From NCBI RefSeq assembly GCF_900110185.1, contig NZ_FOCT01000009.1, positions 94,882 through 158,881 on the forward strand: a DNA stretch of 64,000 nucleotides. The letters run 5' to 3'. A program made the translations under genes and the position numbers. Under the pieces are notes generated by a model that was given only the letters and a program-made list of their open reading frames with translations, searched no databases and was not told the DNA's origin. This DNA is from Nitrosospira multiformis (lineage in GTDB: Bacteria > Pseudomonadota > Gammaproteobacteria > Burkholderiales > Nitrosomonadaceae). Shown piece by piece: positions 55,772 to 64,000 of the stretch (the stretch's first letter is position 1; every line of letters starts with the position of its first letter).

Positions 55772-58700
55772 TCATGGACTGTTCCGAATTATGGCAGAGT
55801 GCTGCCTTGTCTGAACAAAAGGCGCCTCGGCGATCAATCCCGCGATCAGTAACAAATAAAACAGGAAACTGAGGCGGGGCTCGTCCCCCCAACTGTTCAA
55901 GACGCCGACGGCCAGGAAGGCCGTGAGCGACGCGCATAGTACCAGGCTCAATGGATCATTTCTCCATGCGTGCGGCAACCATCGGACGATCGCATAGACA
56001 ATGAGTGCAAGGAAACAGAGCAGCCCAAACCAGCCCTGTTCAAAGAAAACACTTAAGTACATATTTTCCACATGCCATGGCAGGTATTCATCTGTCGAAA
56101 AAAACCAATGATGCATGCCATCGGAAAAATCACCATTATGCACCAAATTTTTTCCGGAGATATCCAGCAGTGTTACATTGTCCACATCCACTAAAGTGCC
56201 GGGTCGGCTGTTATAGAGTGATAATTTTACTGGTCGGGTGAGCCGGCTTCCCGGTGGTCCAAAATTCGTGGCATGAATTTGCATCTCAAAATGAGACCAA
56301 TTCCTATCACCCGCATTACCTTGCAGCGGCACGCTCGCACAAGTATAAGAATAAAGCATTGCTTTTTCGCAGACCGTTGCGATCAGCGTCGGGTTTCCGG
56401 CCTTCGCGCGCAAATCCATTGACAGCGTATACCGTTGCTCTGCTACAACCGCTACGGTCTGCTCGAAATACAGGGGATCGCCACTGCCGAGTCGTAATAG
56501 GCTGTTCCCGTTTTCGTTGACAAACCCATAAGTGGTTGGGCGAGAGGGTGAGTTTGAATTCCAGAAATAGGCCGCTGGAAACGAGCCCAAGCCCATGCCA
56601 AAGAGCGATGCATTTTGCTTTCGAACAATGCTTATTACATCCGCCCAATGCGTGGTGCGTGCTCCAAGGTCTTGCTCTGCTGTTGCCCAACGTGTCTGAC
56701 TATATTGTCCGCTGAAGATGGGCCATGTGATGACTGCCGCAACTCCGACAATCAGAATCACTGCTATCATGTTAGAAAAGCGATGCGAACGCCCATGTGC
56801 TGCAAGCTTCAGGAAGCCGAACAGCAGAACCAGGCTCGCCAATGCAAAAGCTACCTGGCCGCCACGGGAGAACGTCACCATCACACTATATCCCCCCAAG
56901 CTATACAGACCTACCGCCAATACCGTAACCCAGCCGCGGCGTTGCTCCCATGCAAGAAGTGCCACGAACGGCAATGCAGCTGTCAAAAAGGCTTCGATAT
57001 AAGCTCCGCCAACATGCATGCCCGGGAAAGGCCCAGTGATACGATAGTCATTCTCGAAATTGAAAAGTCCCGGAAATGTGGCGCGTTCCCATAATACATA
57101 AGCTACCGTTCCTGCCAGCCCCAATGTCATTCCCAGGGCCAGACGGTTTATGGCGCGCACCGGCTCTTCCCACTGAAGTGCCAGCAGAGGCATAAAAGCC
57201 AGAACAAATAACAAACCTTTGACTGCCCGTAACGCATTATAAGAACTGATGTAGCTCGAGAAGGCGTTATGGTCGAGTGTCGCCAGCGGGAATAAGCCAA
57301 TGACGAAGCTGATCGCTGCGGATAGTACAAAAAGGAAGAACAGCAAGCGCCCGAGTCTCCTCAACGAACGTTGCGGAGGCAACCTGGAGCCGAGCCTTAG
57401 ATACCCCACCCCCAGGGTGACCAGGAGCACTGTATCAAACTCGGTCCAGAACAATCGGCCGCTCCAATGCGTTAGATCAAGTAGCGGTAACAAGGCGGGC
57501 ACGCAGACGAGCCATAGGGCGGGCTGCCGCCAGATCAATGTTGCATATACGATAAGAGATAAAAAAACCCAGCCTGTGCTGAGCGGGGTCGTTATCGCAG
57601 CCCAGGTCGCGAAAACGATAGCAAGGACACCGACGGCCACTGTCCAATGAGGACGTTCCTTCGAGAGAAGCTGCTCAGCTCGAGGGATTTCCGCAAACTT
57701 CTCCAGAATCGGGGTCAAATAATGACGCGAGGCAATTTCCTCAGGCTTGAATCGCGCAGATGATGCCGGTGTGTCTGGTTGAGTGGTAGATAGTGCATGG
57801 AGCACGCGATATGCTCCCATCGCTGCCGCCACCGCTATCAGAATATTGGTCGGGTCTGGATGCTTTACAGTAATGAAGAGCTTGCCGGCTTCAATAATAC
57901 ATGCAACTATTCCAGCAACCAGTCCAGCAACGACTGTTCTCCGTTGGTGGTCTTGTTGCCACTCGCTCCGGAAACTGCTCCAGTGCCAGATCCATAAGCC
58001 TGCCCCGATAGGTAGATAGAGCGCAGCTTGAAATAACAGGCTTGCAAGCGCGGCTGTTTCAGTGGTGAAATAGTGATAGTAAAACGGTGTAAAGTGTATG
58101 TCTCCAAGCCTCTCCAAACCCTCGGATACTCCCAGTCGATCGCCCGAAAACCAGCCGTTCAACCACGCAAGCGCCCCAAGGGAGGGGAGGATACACAGGC
58201 CCAGTATCGGATTGATATATCGGCGCAGTGCGAGCCAATCCATACTTCTAGCAACCGGTATCAGTCCGGCCCCAAGCGCCAGGCCTGCTGCACGTGAGAT
58301 AACTGAAGCTCCCTGACTGATGCCGGACGCAATCGTCAATTGCAGACTTTCGATCAAAACTCCCAGTATTGCGCCCGTAATTGCTGCGGAAAGAAGTAGG
58401 GAAGGCAGGTGATGTTGCCTAGGATGTCGAAAGATCAGGGCGGCCAGCGGTGCAACCAGCAGTGCCTCCGGGATGAGTCGTAAAAAGCACTTTTCACCGC
58501 AATTCGGCGCAAACACCCACCCAGCGGCCCCGGAAGCCAATTTGTCCCGCCACTCGTCGAAGGACAGTAGAAAATCATAAGGAAATAAGCTGAGTACTGC
58601 ATACAACAGGGCGTATGTGATCAGCATACCCTCTCGTGCCTGTGTTCCTCCATTGGCAATCGTTCTTGGCAGATGCGTTAGGTGTTTCCCAATAACAGGC

Positions 58701-59119
58701 CAGAGCGCAATCCCTAATATCGAGCCGGCAAGCTCCGCAAAAATATCGTTCAGCGAGACGGTGCGAGGAGCAAAGAATTGCTGGATAAATTCCACGCCTA
58801 GCGCAACCGTCAATGAAAGCAGCAGCGACAACAGCATGCCGATCGACATTAACCGGGGTTGTCGATTTTCTCCGACCAGCCAACCGCAGAGCAGCAGTCC
58901 GAAAGGGATATATAAAAGCAGGTTGGCTACCAGGTCTGCACGGCTGGCTACTCCCAGTTTCAACAGCGGGATATGCTGAAAATTTGCCCATGCGGCGGAA
59001 AGCGAGAGACCATTCCAATGGAATGGAAGCAAGCTTCCATATACGATCATCGCCAGATAGATCAGGACAGGCCCAACAAGCGATGACGTGTTGAGCTGAT
59101 ATTGCGCTGTCGAGTTCAT
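55772..59119 (-). CDS. Triple VanZ-like / O-antigen ligase fusion with inserted lectin-like domain
   Basis: An 1115-residue polytopic membrane protein. Three degenerate VanZ-like units come first: about 25-147 ('ASRADLVANLLLYIPFGLLLCGW' and 'VEFIQQFFAPRTVSLNDIFAE'), 170-295 ('SLFPYDFLLSF' and 'LIESLQLTIASGISQGAS') and 310-445 ('LFQAALYLPIGAGLWIW' and 'IIEAGKLFITVKHPDPTN'). A Wzy_C/O-antigen-ligase-type membrane domain follows (about 500-1105). Between its late helices lies a soluble beta-rich insertion (about 855-1010) like a carbohydrate-binding module ('LYFEQTVAVVAEQRYTLSMDLRAKA...VDVDNVTLLD', 'NLVHNGDFSDGMHHWF'). It probably polymerises or ligates the exopolysaccharide on the periplasmic face. 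ATG 59119 is chosen over TTG 59131. Confidence 0.8.
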   Translation of the reverse strand: MNSTAQYQLNTSSLVGPVLIYLAMIVYGSLLPFHWNGLSLSAAWANFQHIPLLKLGVASRADLVANLLLYIPFGLLLCGWLVGENRQPRLMSIGMLLSLLLSLTVALGVEFIQQFFAPRTVSLNDIFAELAGSILGIALWPVIGKHLTHLPRTIANGGTQAREGMLITYALLYAVLSLFPYDFLLSFDEWRDKLASGAAGWVFAPNCGEKCFLRLIPEALLVAPLAALIFRHPRQHHLPSLLLSAAITGAILGVLIESLQLTIASGISQGASVISRAAGLALGAGLIPVARSMDWLALRRYINPILGLCILPSLGALAWLNGWFSGDRLGVSEGLERLGDIHFTPFYYHYFTTETAALASLLFQAALYLPIGAGLWIWHWSSFRSEWQQDHQRRTVVAGLVAGIVACIIEAGKLFITVKHPDPTNILIAVAAAMGAYRVLHALSTTQPDTPASSARFKPEEIASRHYLTPILEKFAEIPRAEQLLSKERPHWTVAVGVLAIVFATWAAITTPLSTGWVFLSLIVYATLIWRQPALWLVCVPALLPLLDLTHWSGRLFWTEFDTVLLVTLGVGYLRLGSRLPPQRSLRRLGRLLFFLFVLSAAISFVIGLFPLATLDHNAFSSYISSYNALRAVKGLLFVLAFMPLLALQWEEPVRAINRLALGMTLGLAGTVAYVLWERATFPGLFNFENDYRITGPFPGMHVGGAYIEAFLTAALPFVALLAWEQRRGWVTVLAVGLYSLGGYSVMVTFSRGGQVAFALASLVLLFGFLKLAAHGRSHRFSNMIAVILIVGVAAVITWPIFSGQYSQTRWATAEQDLGARTTHWADVISIVRKQNASLFGMGLGSFPAAYFWNSNSPSRPTTYGFVNENGNSLLRLGSGDPLYFEQTVAVVAEQRYTLSMDLRAKAGNPTLIATVCEKAMLYSYTCASVPLQGNAGDRNWSHFEMQIHATNFGPPGSRLTRPVKLSLYNSRPGTLVDVDNVTLLDISGKNLVHNGDFSDGMHHWFFSTDEYLPWHVENMYLSVFFEQGWFGLLCFLALIVYAIVRWLPHAWRNDPLSLVLCASLTAFLAVGVLNSWGDEPRLSFLFYLLLIAGLIAEAPFVQTRQHSAIIRNSP

Positions 59120-59194
59120 GGCGTTAGTCAATGATGTGGCTCAGAGAGAGAGGCGCATTTTTGTTCGACGCGTTCGATGCTGTAGGGCTAGAGT

Positions 59195-60556
59195 CTACTT
59201 CTGCGTAAGATCTTTGGCACGGTAAAATTCAGGCTTTATTTCCAGCTTCGGCATCCAGCGTTCCGGTTTACTTTGTATATTAGCGTAAGCACCGAAACGA
59301 ACATCTTCCACCGCGCCATCGAAGTCTTTTTCCGAGTCAAGGTATAAACGTAACCGACCGGAATCAATGGGAGGAAATCGCCACTTGCCGGGCAGCAGGG
59401 CGAGATTCATTTGTCCGAGTGGCGCGAATGGCTTGATAAGAGATTCGCCCGCAGCCTGATATCTGCCAACGAAATTTCGCTTGCTCGGGTAGCCCGCTAA
59501 AGGTGCCCGAGCAAAAATGGCATTACCTTCTATCCAGTGCTGATCAGTTAAATCTTCTTTCCCAGCCGACAAACTGATACCGGTATCTCGCGCAATCACT
59601 GTATTGTAAAACACGCTGATTGCACGAGGAGTACCATTGTGAGGCTGGATGCGCACCGCATCGCCAGAGTGATTTACAAACACGTTATTGTACAGAGCAA
59701 TGTTACCTTCACCCTGGAACAATGATTCGTGCGGATTCTGATAAAAGAAATTGCCATAGATGAGATAAAGATCATTTGACCCGGGGCCGGTAAGAGGCCA
59801 GTGGCCAACCAGTACATTCGGTCGGGCCCCCATTCTCGCTCCCCCACTTACCTTGCTGAAAACATTATGGCGAATAATCGTTGTGCTAGGTTCGTGCGGC
59901 ATTCCCGGCAGCGCGGGACGAGGCGCCTGATGCTTGATCTGCAAGTTGTAGCCAATCGTGTCAACGATCAGATTGTGCTCGATCAAACCAGCCATAAACG
60001 GCGCGCGACCGTCGGAGTTGCCAAGGTAGAGCCCAGTGCCTGCGCCTTCGATGATATTTTTGCGTATTATCCAGTTCCAGGCCGGACATTTGGTGGAGAT
60101 GGCGACGGTCTGCTGAGTATTGCCATGACCGCGCACGCGTAACCCCTCAAGGGTAATGTGATGTGCCCAGTCGGCATGTCCTTCGCATTTTACCCCGTCC
60201 ACCGGTAAGTTATTTCCCTCGATGTCCAGATCACGAATGACAATATGATCGGAGTTGAGGATGCTGATGGTGTTGTGATCCGGTCGCGCCAGGAAGACCG
60301 GTCGGTTTTTTTCACTGGCTCCGCTAATCGTAATGCGTGCATCCGAGGTTCCATGAAGATGGTGGACTGGCAATCCCTCCTTATAATCTCCTGGCGCCAG
60401 TTGCAGGTGGTCGCCCGGCTTGAGTTCCTTCAGTAGCCCTCGATAATTGGAGGGCGTTCCCATATGCGTCGTGACCGCAGAAGCGGGCGCACATCCAGAA
60501 ACGATGTGGGCGAGCATGCTCGCAAGCAGTAAAAAAAGGATGCGTCCTGGTTTCAT
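59195..60556 (-). CDS. Lipoprotein with right-handed parallel beta-helix
   Basis: A 453-residue protein. The signal ends in Ile-Val-Ser-Gly-Cys (Cys22 acylated). The body is a parallel beta-helix: repeated short strands such as 'NTISILNSDHIVIRDLDIEGN', 'HITLEGLRVRGHGN', 'WIIRKNIIEGAGTGLYLGNSD', 'GLIEHNLIVDTIGYNLQIK' and 'NIALYNNVFVNHSGDAVRIQ'. The N-terminal part ('LKPGDHLQLAPGDYKEGLPVHHLHGTSDARITISG') resembles chondroitinase-B/alginate-lyase-like proteins. A polysaccharide lyase, epimerase or binding role in the exopolysaccharide system is likely but not proven. Met at 60556 has AGG about 5 bases upstream; the frame extends further but lacks sense there. It reads towards the VanZ/ligase gene and may be co-transcribed. 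Confidence 0.8.
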   Translation of the reverse strand: MKPGRILFLLLASMLAHIVSGCAPASAVTTHMGTPSNYRGLLKELKPGDHLQLAPGDYKEGLPVHHLHGTSDARITISGASEKNRPVFLARPDHNTISILNSDHIVIRDLDIEGNNLPVDGVKCEGHADWAHHITLEGLRVRGHGNTQQTVAISTKCPAWNWIIRKNIIEGAGTGLYLGNSDGRAPFMAGLIEHNLIVDTIGYNLQIKHQAPRPALPGMPHEPSTTIIRHNVFSKVSGGARMGARPNVLVGHWPLTGPGSNDLYLIYGNFFYQNPHESLFQGEGNIALYNNVFVNHSGDAVRIQPHNGTPRAISVFYNTVIARDTGISLSAGKEDLTDQHWIEGNAIFARAPLAGYPSKRNFVGRYQAAGESLIKPFAPLGQMNLALLPGKWRFPPIDSGRLRLYLDSEKDFDGAVEDVRFGAYANIQSKPERWMPKLEIKPEFYRAKDLTQK

Positions 60557-60632
60557 CGTTACCTGTTGCAACTGTCCTGCCACCAATGCACCGTGAAGGC
60601 AATGCGATACATGCCGATCTCGGCGCACGAGA

Positions 60633-60661
60633 TTGCAAATGCTTGCCTTTTTAGCTATAGT
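60633..60661 (+). promoter_or_regulatory. Probable promoter of the Fur-family gene
   Basis: TTGCAA (60633-60638), a 17-base spacer and TATAGT (60656-60661). The predicted start of transcription (about 60668) falls inside the palindrome at 60665-60679. Confidence 0.55.
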
Positions 60662-60664
60662 AAA

Positions 60665-60679
60665 TGCAACTCTGTTGCA
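60665..60679. promoter_or_regulatory. Candidate Fur/Zur-type operator palindrome
   Basis: TGCAAC-TCT-GTTGCA is a perfect 6-3-6 inverted repeat placed over the likely transcription start of the Fur-family gene. A related GTTGCAAC lies at 60565-60572, just before the divergent beta-helix gene, and TTGCAA at 60633. Autoregulation is the simplest reading. Confidence 0.5.
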
Positions 60680-60695
60680 AATCCACAAATCCATT

Positions 60696-61115
60696 TTGAT
60701 TGATCTCCAGAAAAAAGCCGAAGAGATGATCCGGCACCGCGGGGAGCGTATCACTCCCGGACGGATTCATATCCTTGCCATGCTACTATCGGAGCGGGGG
60801 GCTGTCACGCATCACGAAATTGAAGAGCGATTGAAGGGCAAACATCGGTTTGATCGGGTCACGCTCTATCGGGTGCTGGAGTGGCTGAATGAGAAAGGCT
60901 TTGTGCATCGGCTGGTGAGTGCGGATAGAGTCTGGCGTTTTCGTGCCAACATTTACGAACACTCGCAGCAACATGCTCACTTTGAATGCTTGCGTTGCAC
61001 AAAGGTGGTTTGTCTCAATGACTTCGAGACTGCGCATGACTTTGCCCTGCCGGCGGGTTACCGCTCGCGGGAAGTTGAGCTGACCGTTAAAGGCCTGTGT
61101 GCCGAATGTGTCTGA
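60696..61115 (+). CDS. Fur-family metalloregulator, probably Zur
   Basis: A 139-residue winged-helix repressor. The first helix 'LQKKAEEMIRHRGERITPGRIHILAML' and recognition region 'HHEIEERLKGKHRFDRVTLYRVLEWLNEKG' are typical of Fur/Zur. The structural zinc site is complete: CxxC in 'HFECLRCTKVVCL' and CxxC in 'GLCAECV'. The sensing region 'EHSQQHAHFEC' is His-rich. The adjacent ZnuD-like receptor points to zinc. TTG 60696 is preferred because the promoter and palindrome lie directly upstream and helix 1 is kept whole; ATG 60639 would put both inside the gene, and ATG 60726 would cut helix 1. Confidence 0.82.
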   Translation: MIDLQKKAEEMIRHRGERITPGRIHILAMLLSERGAVTHHEIEERLKGKHRFDRVTLYRVLEWLNEKGFVHRLVSADRVWRFRANIYEHSQQHAHFECLRCTKVVCLNDFETAHDFALPAGYRSREVELTVKGLCAECV

Positions 61116-61151
61116 TTGATAAATCGTTGCTGATGCAGTAAAGACGCCGGA

Positions 61152-61559
61152 ATGAATAGCGGTTGGTCGATAATGTTGCGTAAGCAATTATTTCTGGTTC
61201 TGCTGGCGCTCGCGCTGGGATGGGTGCCCGTCCTTCAGGCGGCGCATGCGTTGACTCACGTGGGGGAAATCACCCCAGGCGACATCGTTTCCGAGCTGGA
61301 AACGATGGAGGACGCCGCAGTCGAAGGTGTAACCCCTCCTGTGACTGAGGAGGCGGATGGCGAGGCCGACAATGACCGGCTTTGTCTCGACTGCCTTGCG
61401 CTGACAGGTTTCAGCGTTATTTTCTCTATCCTTGCAATTGTATTTTCGAGTCGGACAAGACGTCAGGCGCGTCTTTATCGAAAATCACAGCCTCTTTTCT
61501 TCAATTCTTATACCCCCTACTCCACGCGCGGTCCCCCCGCGCAAGCTTGGCGCGCATAG
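61152..61559 (+). CDS. Small membrane protein with CxxC, DUF2946-like
   Basis: A 135-residue protein. It has an N-terminal signal or anchor ('LFLVLLALALGWVPVLQAAHALTH'), an acidic middle (about 45-75), a Cys-Leu-Asp-Cys pair near residue 79, and a second hydrophobic stretch ('LALTGFSVIFSILAIVFS'). The tail ends in 'YSTRGPPAQAW'. The RGPP-type tail and Cys pair recall small DUF2946-like proteins found next to metal TonB receptors, but the match is not certain. It lies between the Fur-family gene (36 bases upstream) and the receptor. It may handle metal in the envelope. ATG 61152 or 61173 could be the start. Confidence 0.65.
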   Translation: MNSGWSIMLRKQLFLVLLALALGWVPVLQAAHALTHVGEITPGDIVSELETMEDAAVEGVTPPVTEEADGEADNDRLCLDCLALTGFSVIFSILAIVFSSRTRRQARLYRKSQPLFFNSYTPYSTRGPPAQAWRA

Positions 61560-61777
61560 GCTACACAAGGCCACTGAGGGCCACTGGACGGTATTCTGTA
61601 AGGAGATTCTGATCGAGATCGTCAGGTGTTTACGATCGATCGGGCAGATATCCAGTAATCCAGTAAATCGATATTTATGCAGGGTGATAAGCATCCGACC
61701 ATATCTGCCGCCCCTTTGCGGCGGTAAAGTCGCGTCACTCTGATTATCAGTTTCCCTGCCGGATTTAAGCAATCAAC

Positions 61778-63850
61778 ATGAGTTGTACAAATTGTGATTT
61801 TGTGTGCGGACCTGTTCTCGGTGCACATGGAGGGCCGAGGTCATACGCTGCATTGGCGATGGCCACGTTGCTGCTCGCGCTCAATGCATCCTCCGTTCAG
61901 GCTCAAAAAGCGGAGAAAATTGAGATACTCAATCCCGTAGTTGTCACCGCAACACCTTTTGAGGACCGCACTGAGCTGGATATAGCCCAACCCGTCTCTA
62001 TAGTGAAGGGGGATGATTTACGGAGGAAACGCGAAGCCAGCCTGGGGGATACCCTTTCGCATGAACTGGGCGTGACATCAAGTTTTTTCGGACCCGGCGC
62101 CGGTCGTCCCATTATTCGCGGCCTCGATGGGCCACGCGTCAGGGTGCTGGAGAACGGCATCGGTACGCTCGATATCTCTTCAATCAGTCCGGACCACGCC
62201 GTTACTGCCGAATCTCTCAATGCGTCGCAGATCGAAATCCTCCGTGGCCCATCAACCCTGCTCTACGGCAGCGGTGCGTCGGGTGGCGTGGTCAACGTCG
62301 TGAACGGTCGTATTCCAAAACAACTGTTCAAGTCGATAAAAGGCAATATCGAAGCGCGTGGGAATACCGCTACCGAGGAGCGCGCCGGTGCCTTCAATGC
62401 AAGCGGAAGTATCGGGCAGGCGTCCTGGAGCGTCGGGGGGTTCAAGCGCAAAACCGATGATTACCATATTCCGGGACGCGCGAATGAGAGTGATCCCGGC
62501 AGCCGGAAAGGAATTGTCGAGAACAGCGCCATCAATTCCGGCGGCTTGTCAGGGGGTGGTTCATATGTCGGGGAAAGAGGCTTTGTAGGCGGCTCGATCT
62601 CCCGAATGGATAACGAATATGGTATCCCCGGACCGGAAGGCTCGAAGATCGATCTCAAACAGACGCGCTATGATTTGGCGGGTGAACTGGACAAACCCAT
62701 GGCCGGTTTCGAGAAGCTCAAGGTGCGCATGGGTTACAACGACTACAAGCACAACGAGATCGAAAGCACGGGTGAAATTGCGACCCGTTTCAAGAACCGG
62801 GGGCTGGAGAGTCGGGCCGAACTCTCGCATTCTGCTGTGGCAAACTGGAAAGGCGTATTCGGCGTGCAGTTTCGTGATCGACATTTTTCCGCCTTGGGCG
62901 AGGAGACCGTGGTACCCGTTACCAATTCGCATTCGGTAGGGATGTTTCTGGTGGAAGAACGTAATTGGGATCGATGGCGCCTGGAACTCGGCGGTCGCGG
63001 CGAGTACGCAGCCCAGAATCCCAAAGATGGTCATCCGTCACGTTCCTTTGGTCTCTACAATGTCTCCGCCGGGGTTTTGTGGAAATTCCTGGATGGCTAT
63101 GGATTGTCATTGACCGGCATCCGCGGTCAGCGCGCGCCCTCGACAGAGGAGCTGTATATTCATGGCGCACACCATGGAACCGCCACCTTCCAGAGCGGAA
63201 ATAATGAATTGAGAAGCGAGACCACAAACAATGTCGACCTGGCATTGCGCAAGACCAGTGGTATGGTGACGTGGAAGATCAATATATTCCATAACTGGAT
63301 CGGCAATTATATTTTCGTCCGAAGTGCAGACACGAATGGAGACGGTGTAGCTGATCGCGTGGACCATGAAGGGATGCTGGACCCCGCGGGCGAGTTTCTG
63401 GTGCAGAACTTTGCACAAGGCGGGGCCCGATTTTACGGTGCCGAAGCAGAAACCGTTCTCACGTTGAAGCCGAACGAAATCGATCTGCGCCTGTTCGCGG
63501 ATTACGTGCGGGGAAAACTCAATAACGGAGGCAACGTGCCGCGCATCACGCCGTTACGCTTCGGCCTGGAATTCAATCACAGAACCGGCCCCTGGACATC
63601 GAATATAAGTGCAACCCGCGTGATGCGCCAGAATGATCTGGCGGAACTGGAGACAAGCACGCCCGGGTATACGATGGTGAACATGGAGGTAAGTTACCGC
63701 ATCAAGAAGACGCGCTCCAACGGTATTCGAATCTTCCTCCAGGGCAGAAACCTGCTCGATGAAGAAATGCGTGTTCATACCTCTTTCCTGAAGAATTTCG
63801 CACCGCTACCGGGCAGGGCGCTCGTCGGTGGGCTGAGAGGGGAGTTTTAG
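61778..63850 (+). CDS. znuD: TonB-dependent receptor, ZnuD-like
   Basis: A 690-residue outer-membrane receptor. A long N-terminal leader with three cysteines precedes the hydrophobic signal ('LAMATLLLALNASSVQA'). The plug domain has 'VVVTATPFEDRTELDIAQPVSIVKGDDL', 'GAGRPIIRGLDGPRVRVLENGIGTLDISSISPDHAV' and 'QIEILRGPSTLLYGSGASGGVVNVVNGRIP', close to the ZnuD zinc receptor plug. A 22-strand type barrel follows and ends in Arg-Gly-Glu-Phe, the beta-signal. With the Fur-family gene upstream, zinc uptake is the likely job. ATG 61778 has a weak ribosome binding site; Met at 61859 just before the signal core is an alternative. Confidence 0.87.
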   Translation: MSCTNCDFVCGPVLGAHGGPRSYAALAMATLLLALNASSVQAQKAEKIEILNPVVVTATPFEDRTELDIAQPVSIVKGDDLRRKREASLGDTLSHELGVTSSFFGPGAGRPIIRGLDGPRVRVLENGIGTLDISSISPDHAVTAESLNASQIEILRGPSTLLYGSGASGGVVNVVNGRIPKQLFKSIKGNIEARGNTATEERAGAFNASGSIGQASWSVGGFKRKTDDYHIPGRANESDPGSRKGIVENSAINSGGLSGGGSYVGERGFVGGSISRMDNEYGIPGPEGSKIDLKQTRYDLAGELDKPMAGFEKLKVRMGYNDYKHNEIESTGEIATRFKNRGLESRAELSHSAVANWKGVFGVQFRDRHFSALGEETVVPVTNSHSVGMFLVEERNWDRWRLELGGRGEYAAQNPKDGHPSRSFGLYNVSAGVLWKFLDGYGLSLTGIRGQRAPSTEELYIHGAHHGTATFQSGNNELRSETTNNVDLALRKTSGMVTWKINIFHNWIGNYIFVRSADTNGDGVADRVDHEGMLDPAGEFLVQNFAQGGARFYGAEAETVLTLKPNEIDLRLFADYVRGKLNNGGNVPRITPLRFGLEFNHRTGPWTSNISATRVMRQNDLAELETSTPGYTMVNMEVSYRIKKTRSNGIRIFLQGRNLLDEEMRVHTSFLKNFAPLPGRALVGGLRGEF

Positions 63851-63967
63851 CAGGCAGAGCAGTTCCGACAGGCGGTCAGAGCTGATTCAGGGCACTGTAC
63901 TATAGTATGAATATGACGACTTCGGTTGACAGTTTTGATAAATTGAAACTGTTTTCAGGAGTTGTTC

Positions 63968-64000
63968 ATGAATCTACAGGCACAAAGAGATATATCCCGC
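63968..64000 (+). CDS. Start of an unidentified gene (truncated by window end)
   Basis: ATG 63968 with AGGAG 6 bases upstream opens a frame Met-Asn-Leu-Gln-Ala-Gln-Arg-Asp-Ile-Ser-Arg running off the window. Eleven residues are too few for a family. The gap 63851-63967 holds a 10-base palindrome TACTATAGTA (63898-63907). Confidence 0.5.
   Translation, partial: MNLQAQRDISR

Noticed and set aside
61740..61750. Palindrome CTGATTATCAG upstream of the ZnuD-like receptor as a Zur box
   Set aside because: It is short and does not match the TGCAAC-type palindrome upstream of the regulator, so there is no basis to assign it.

Overview
The window looks like a chromosomal segment of a betaproteobacterium. 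The best guess is an ammonia oxidiser of the Nitrosospira/Nitrosomonadaceae type. This is inferred from the gene set: a hopanoid cluster, betaproteobacterial rpsO-pnp, dapF-DUF484-xerC-hslV-hslU and nadE-glnB orders, an S-adenosylhomocysteine riboswitch in front of ahcY, serine-glyoxylate aminotransferase, and a full XrtA (PEP-CTERM/exosortase A) exopolysaccharide locus. No rRNA, tRNA, CRISPR or intact mobile element was found. The exact genus cannot be proven from the sequence alone.

Layout. 1-214 is the C-terminal end of a porin with a strong terminator. 723-9643 is a hopanoid block on the + strand: hpnH, hpnM (MlaC-like), hpnN (RND exporter), a VacJ/MlaA lipoprotein, squalene-hopene cyclase and hpnG. 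It makes hopanoids, extends them and probably moves them to the outer membrane. 9746-12328 holds rpsO-pnp, and dksA is convergent to it. 13421-15434 is a compact operon of a secreted EF-hand protein with a single Glu-Gly-Asn-Cys-Gly motif, a DUF692 (MNIO) enzyme and a DUF2063 partner. It resembles the bufferin/RiPP type and is the most novel-looking system here. A methyltransferase and an HI0933-type flavoprotein follow.

17742-22304 (- strand) carries dapF, DUF484, xerC, hslV and hslU. 22447-26138 (+) is a methyl-cycle cluster: metK, SAH riboswitch, ahcY, metF. It is convergent with serine-glyoxylate aminotransferase. 27791-36855 holds housekeeping genes: bepA-like protease, glnB, nadE, an acyltransferase, a Nudix hydrolase, amiC-like amidase, tsaE and queG.

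37210-51558 is the XrtA exopolysaccharide locus, all on the + strand and tightly spaced: export lipoprotein, chain-length protein, tyrosine autokinase, outer-membrane protein, ATPase, deacetylase, FemAB-like protein, glycosyltransferase, exosortase A, second glycosyltransferase and asparagine-synthase-like amidotransferase. It continues into accessory genes: a second deacetylase/FemAB-like pair, then an AT-richer methyltransferase/acetyltransferase pair next to a broken IS3 transposase. On the opposite strand lie a 1115-residue triple-VanZ/O-antigen-ligase fusion and a beta-helix lipoprotein. No PEP-CTERM substrate protein is in the window. The end (60633-63850) is a zinc-type module: a Fur-family regulator with a palindromic operator candidate, a small CxxC membrane protein and a ZnuD-like TonB receptor. 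The first codons of a further gene start at 63968.
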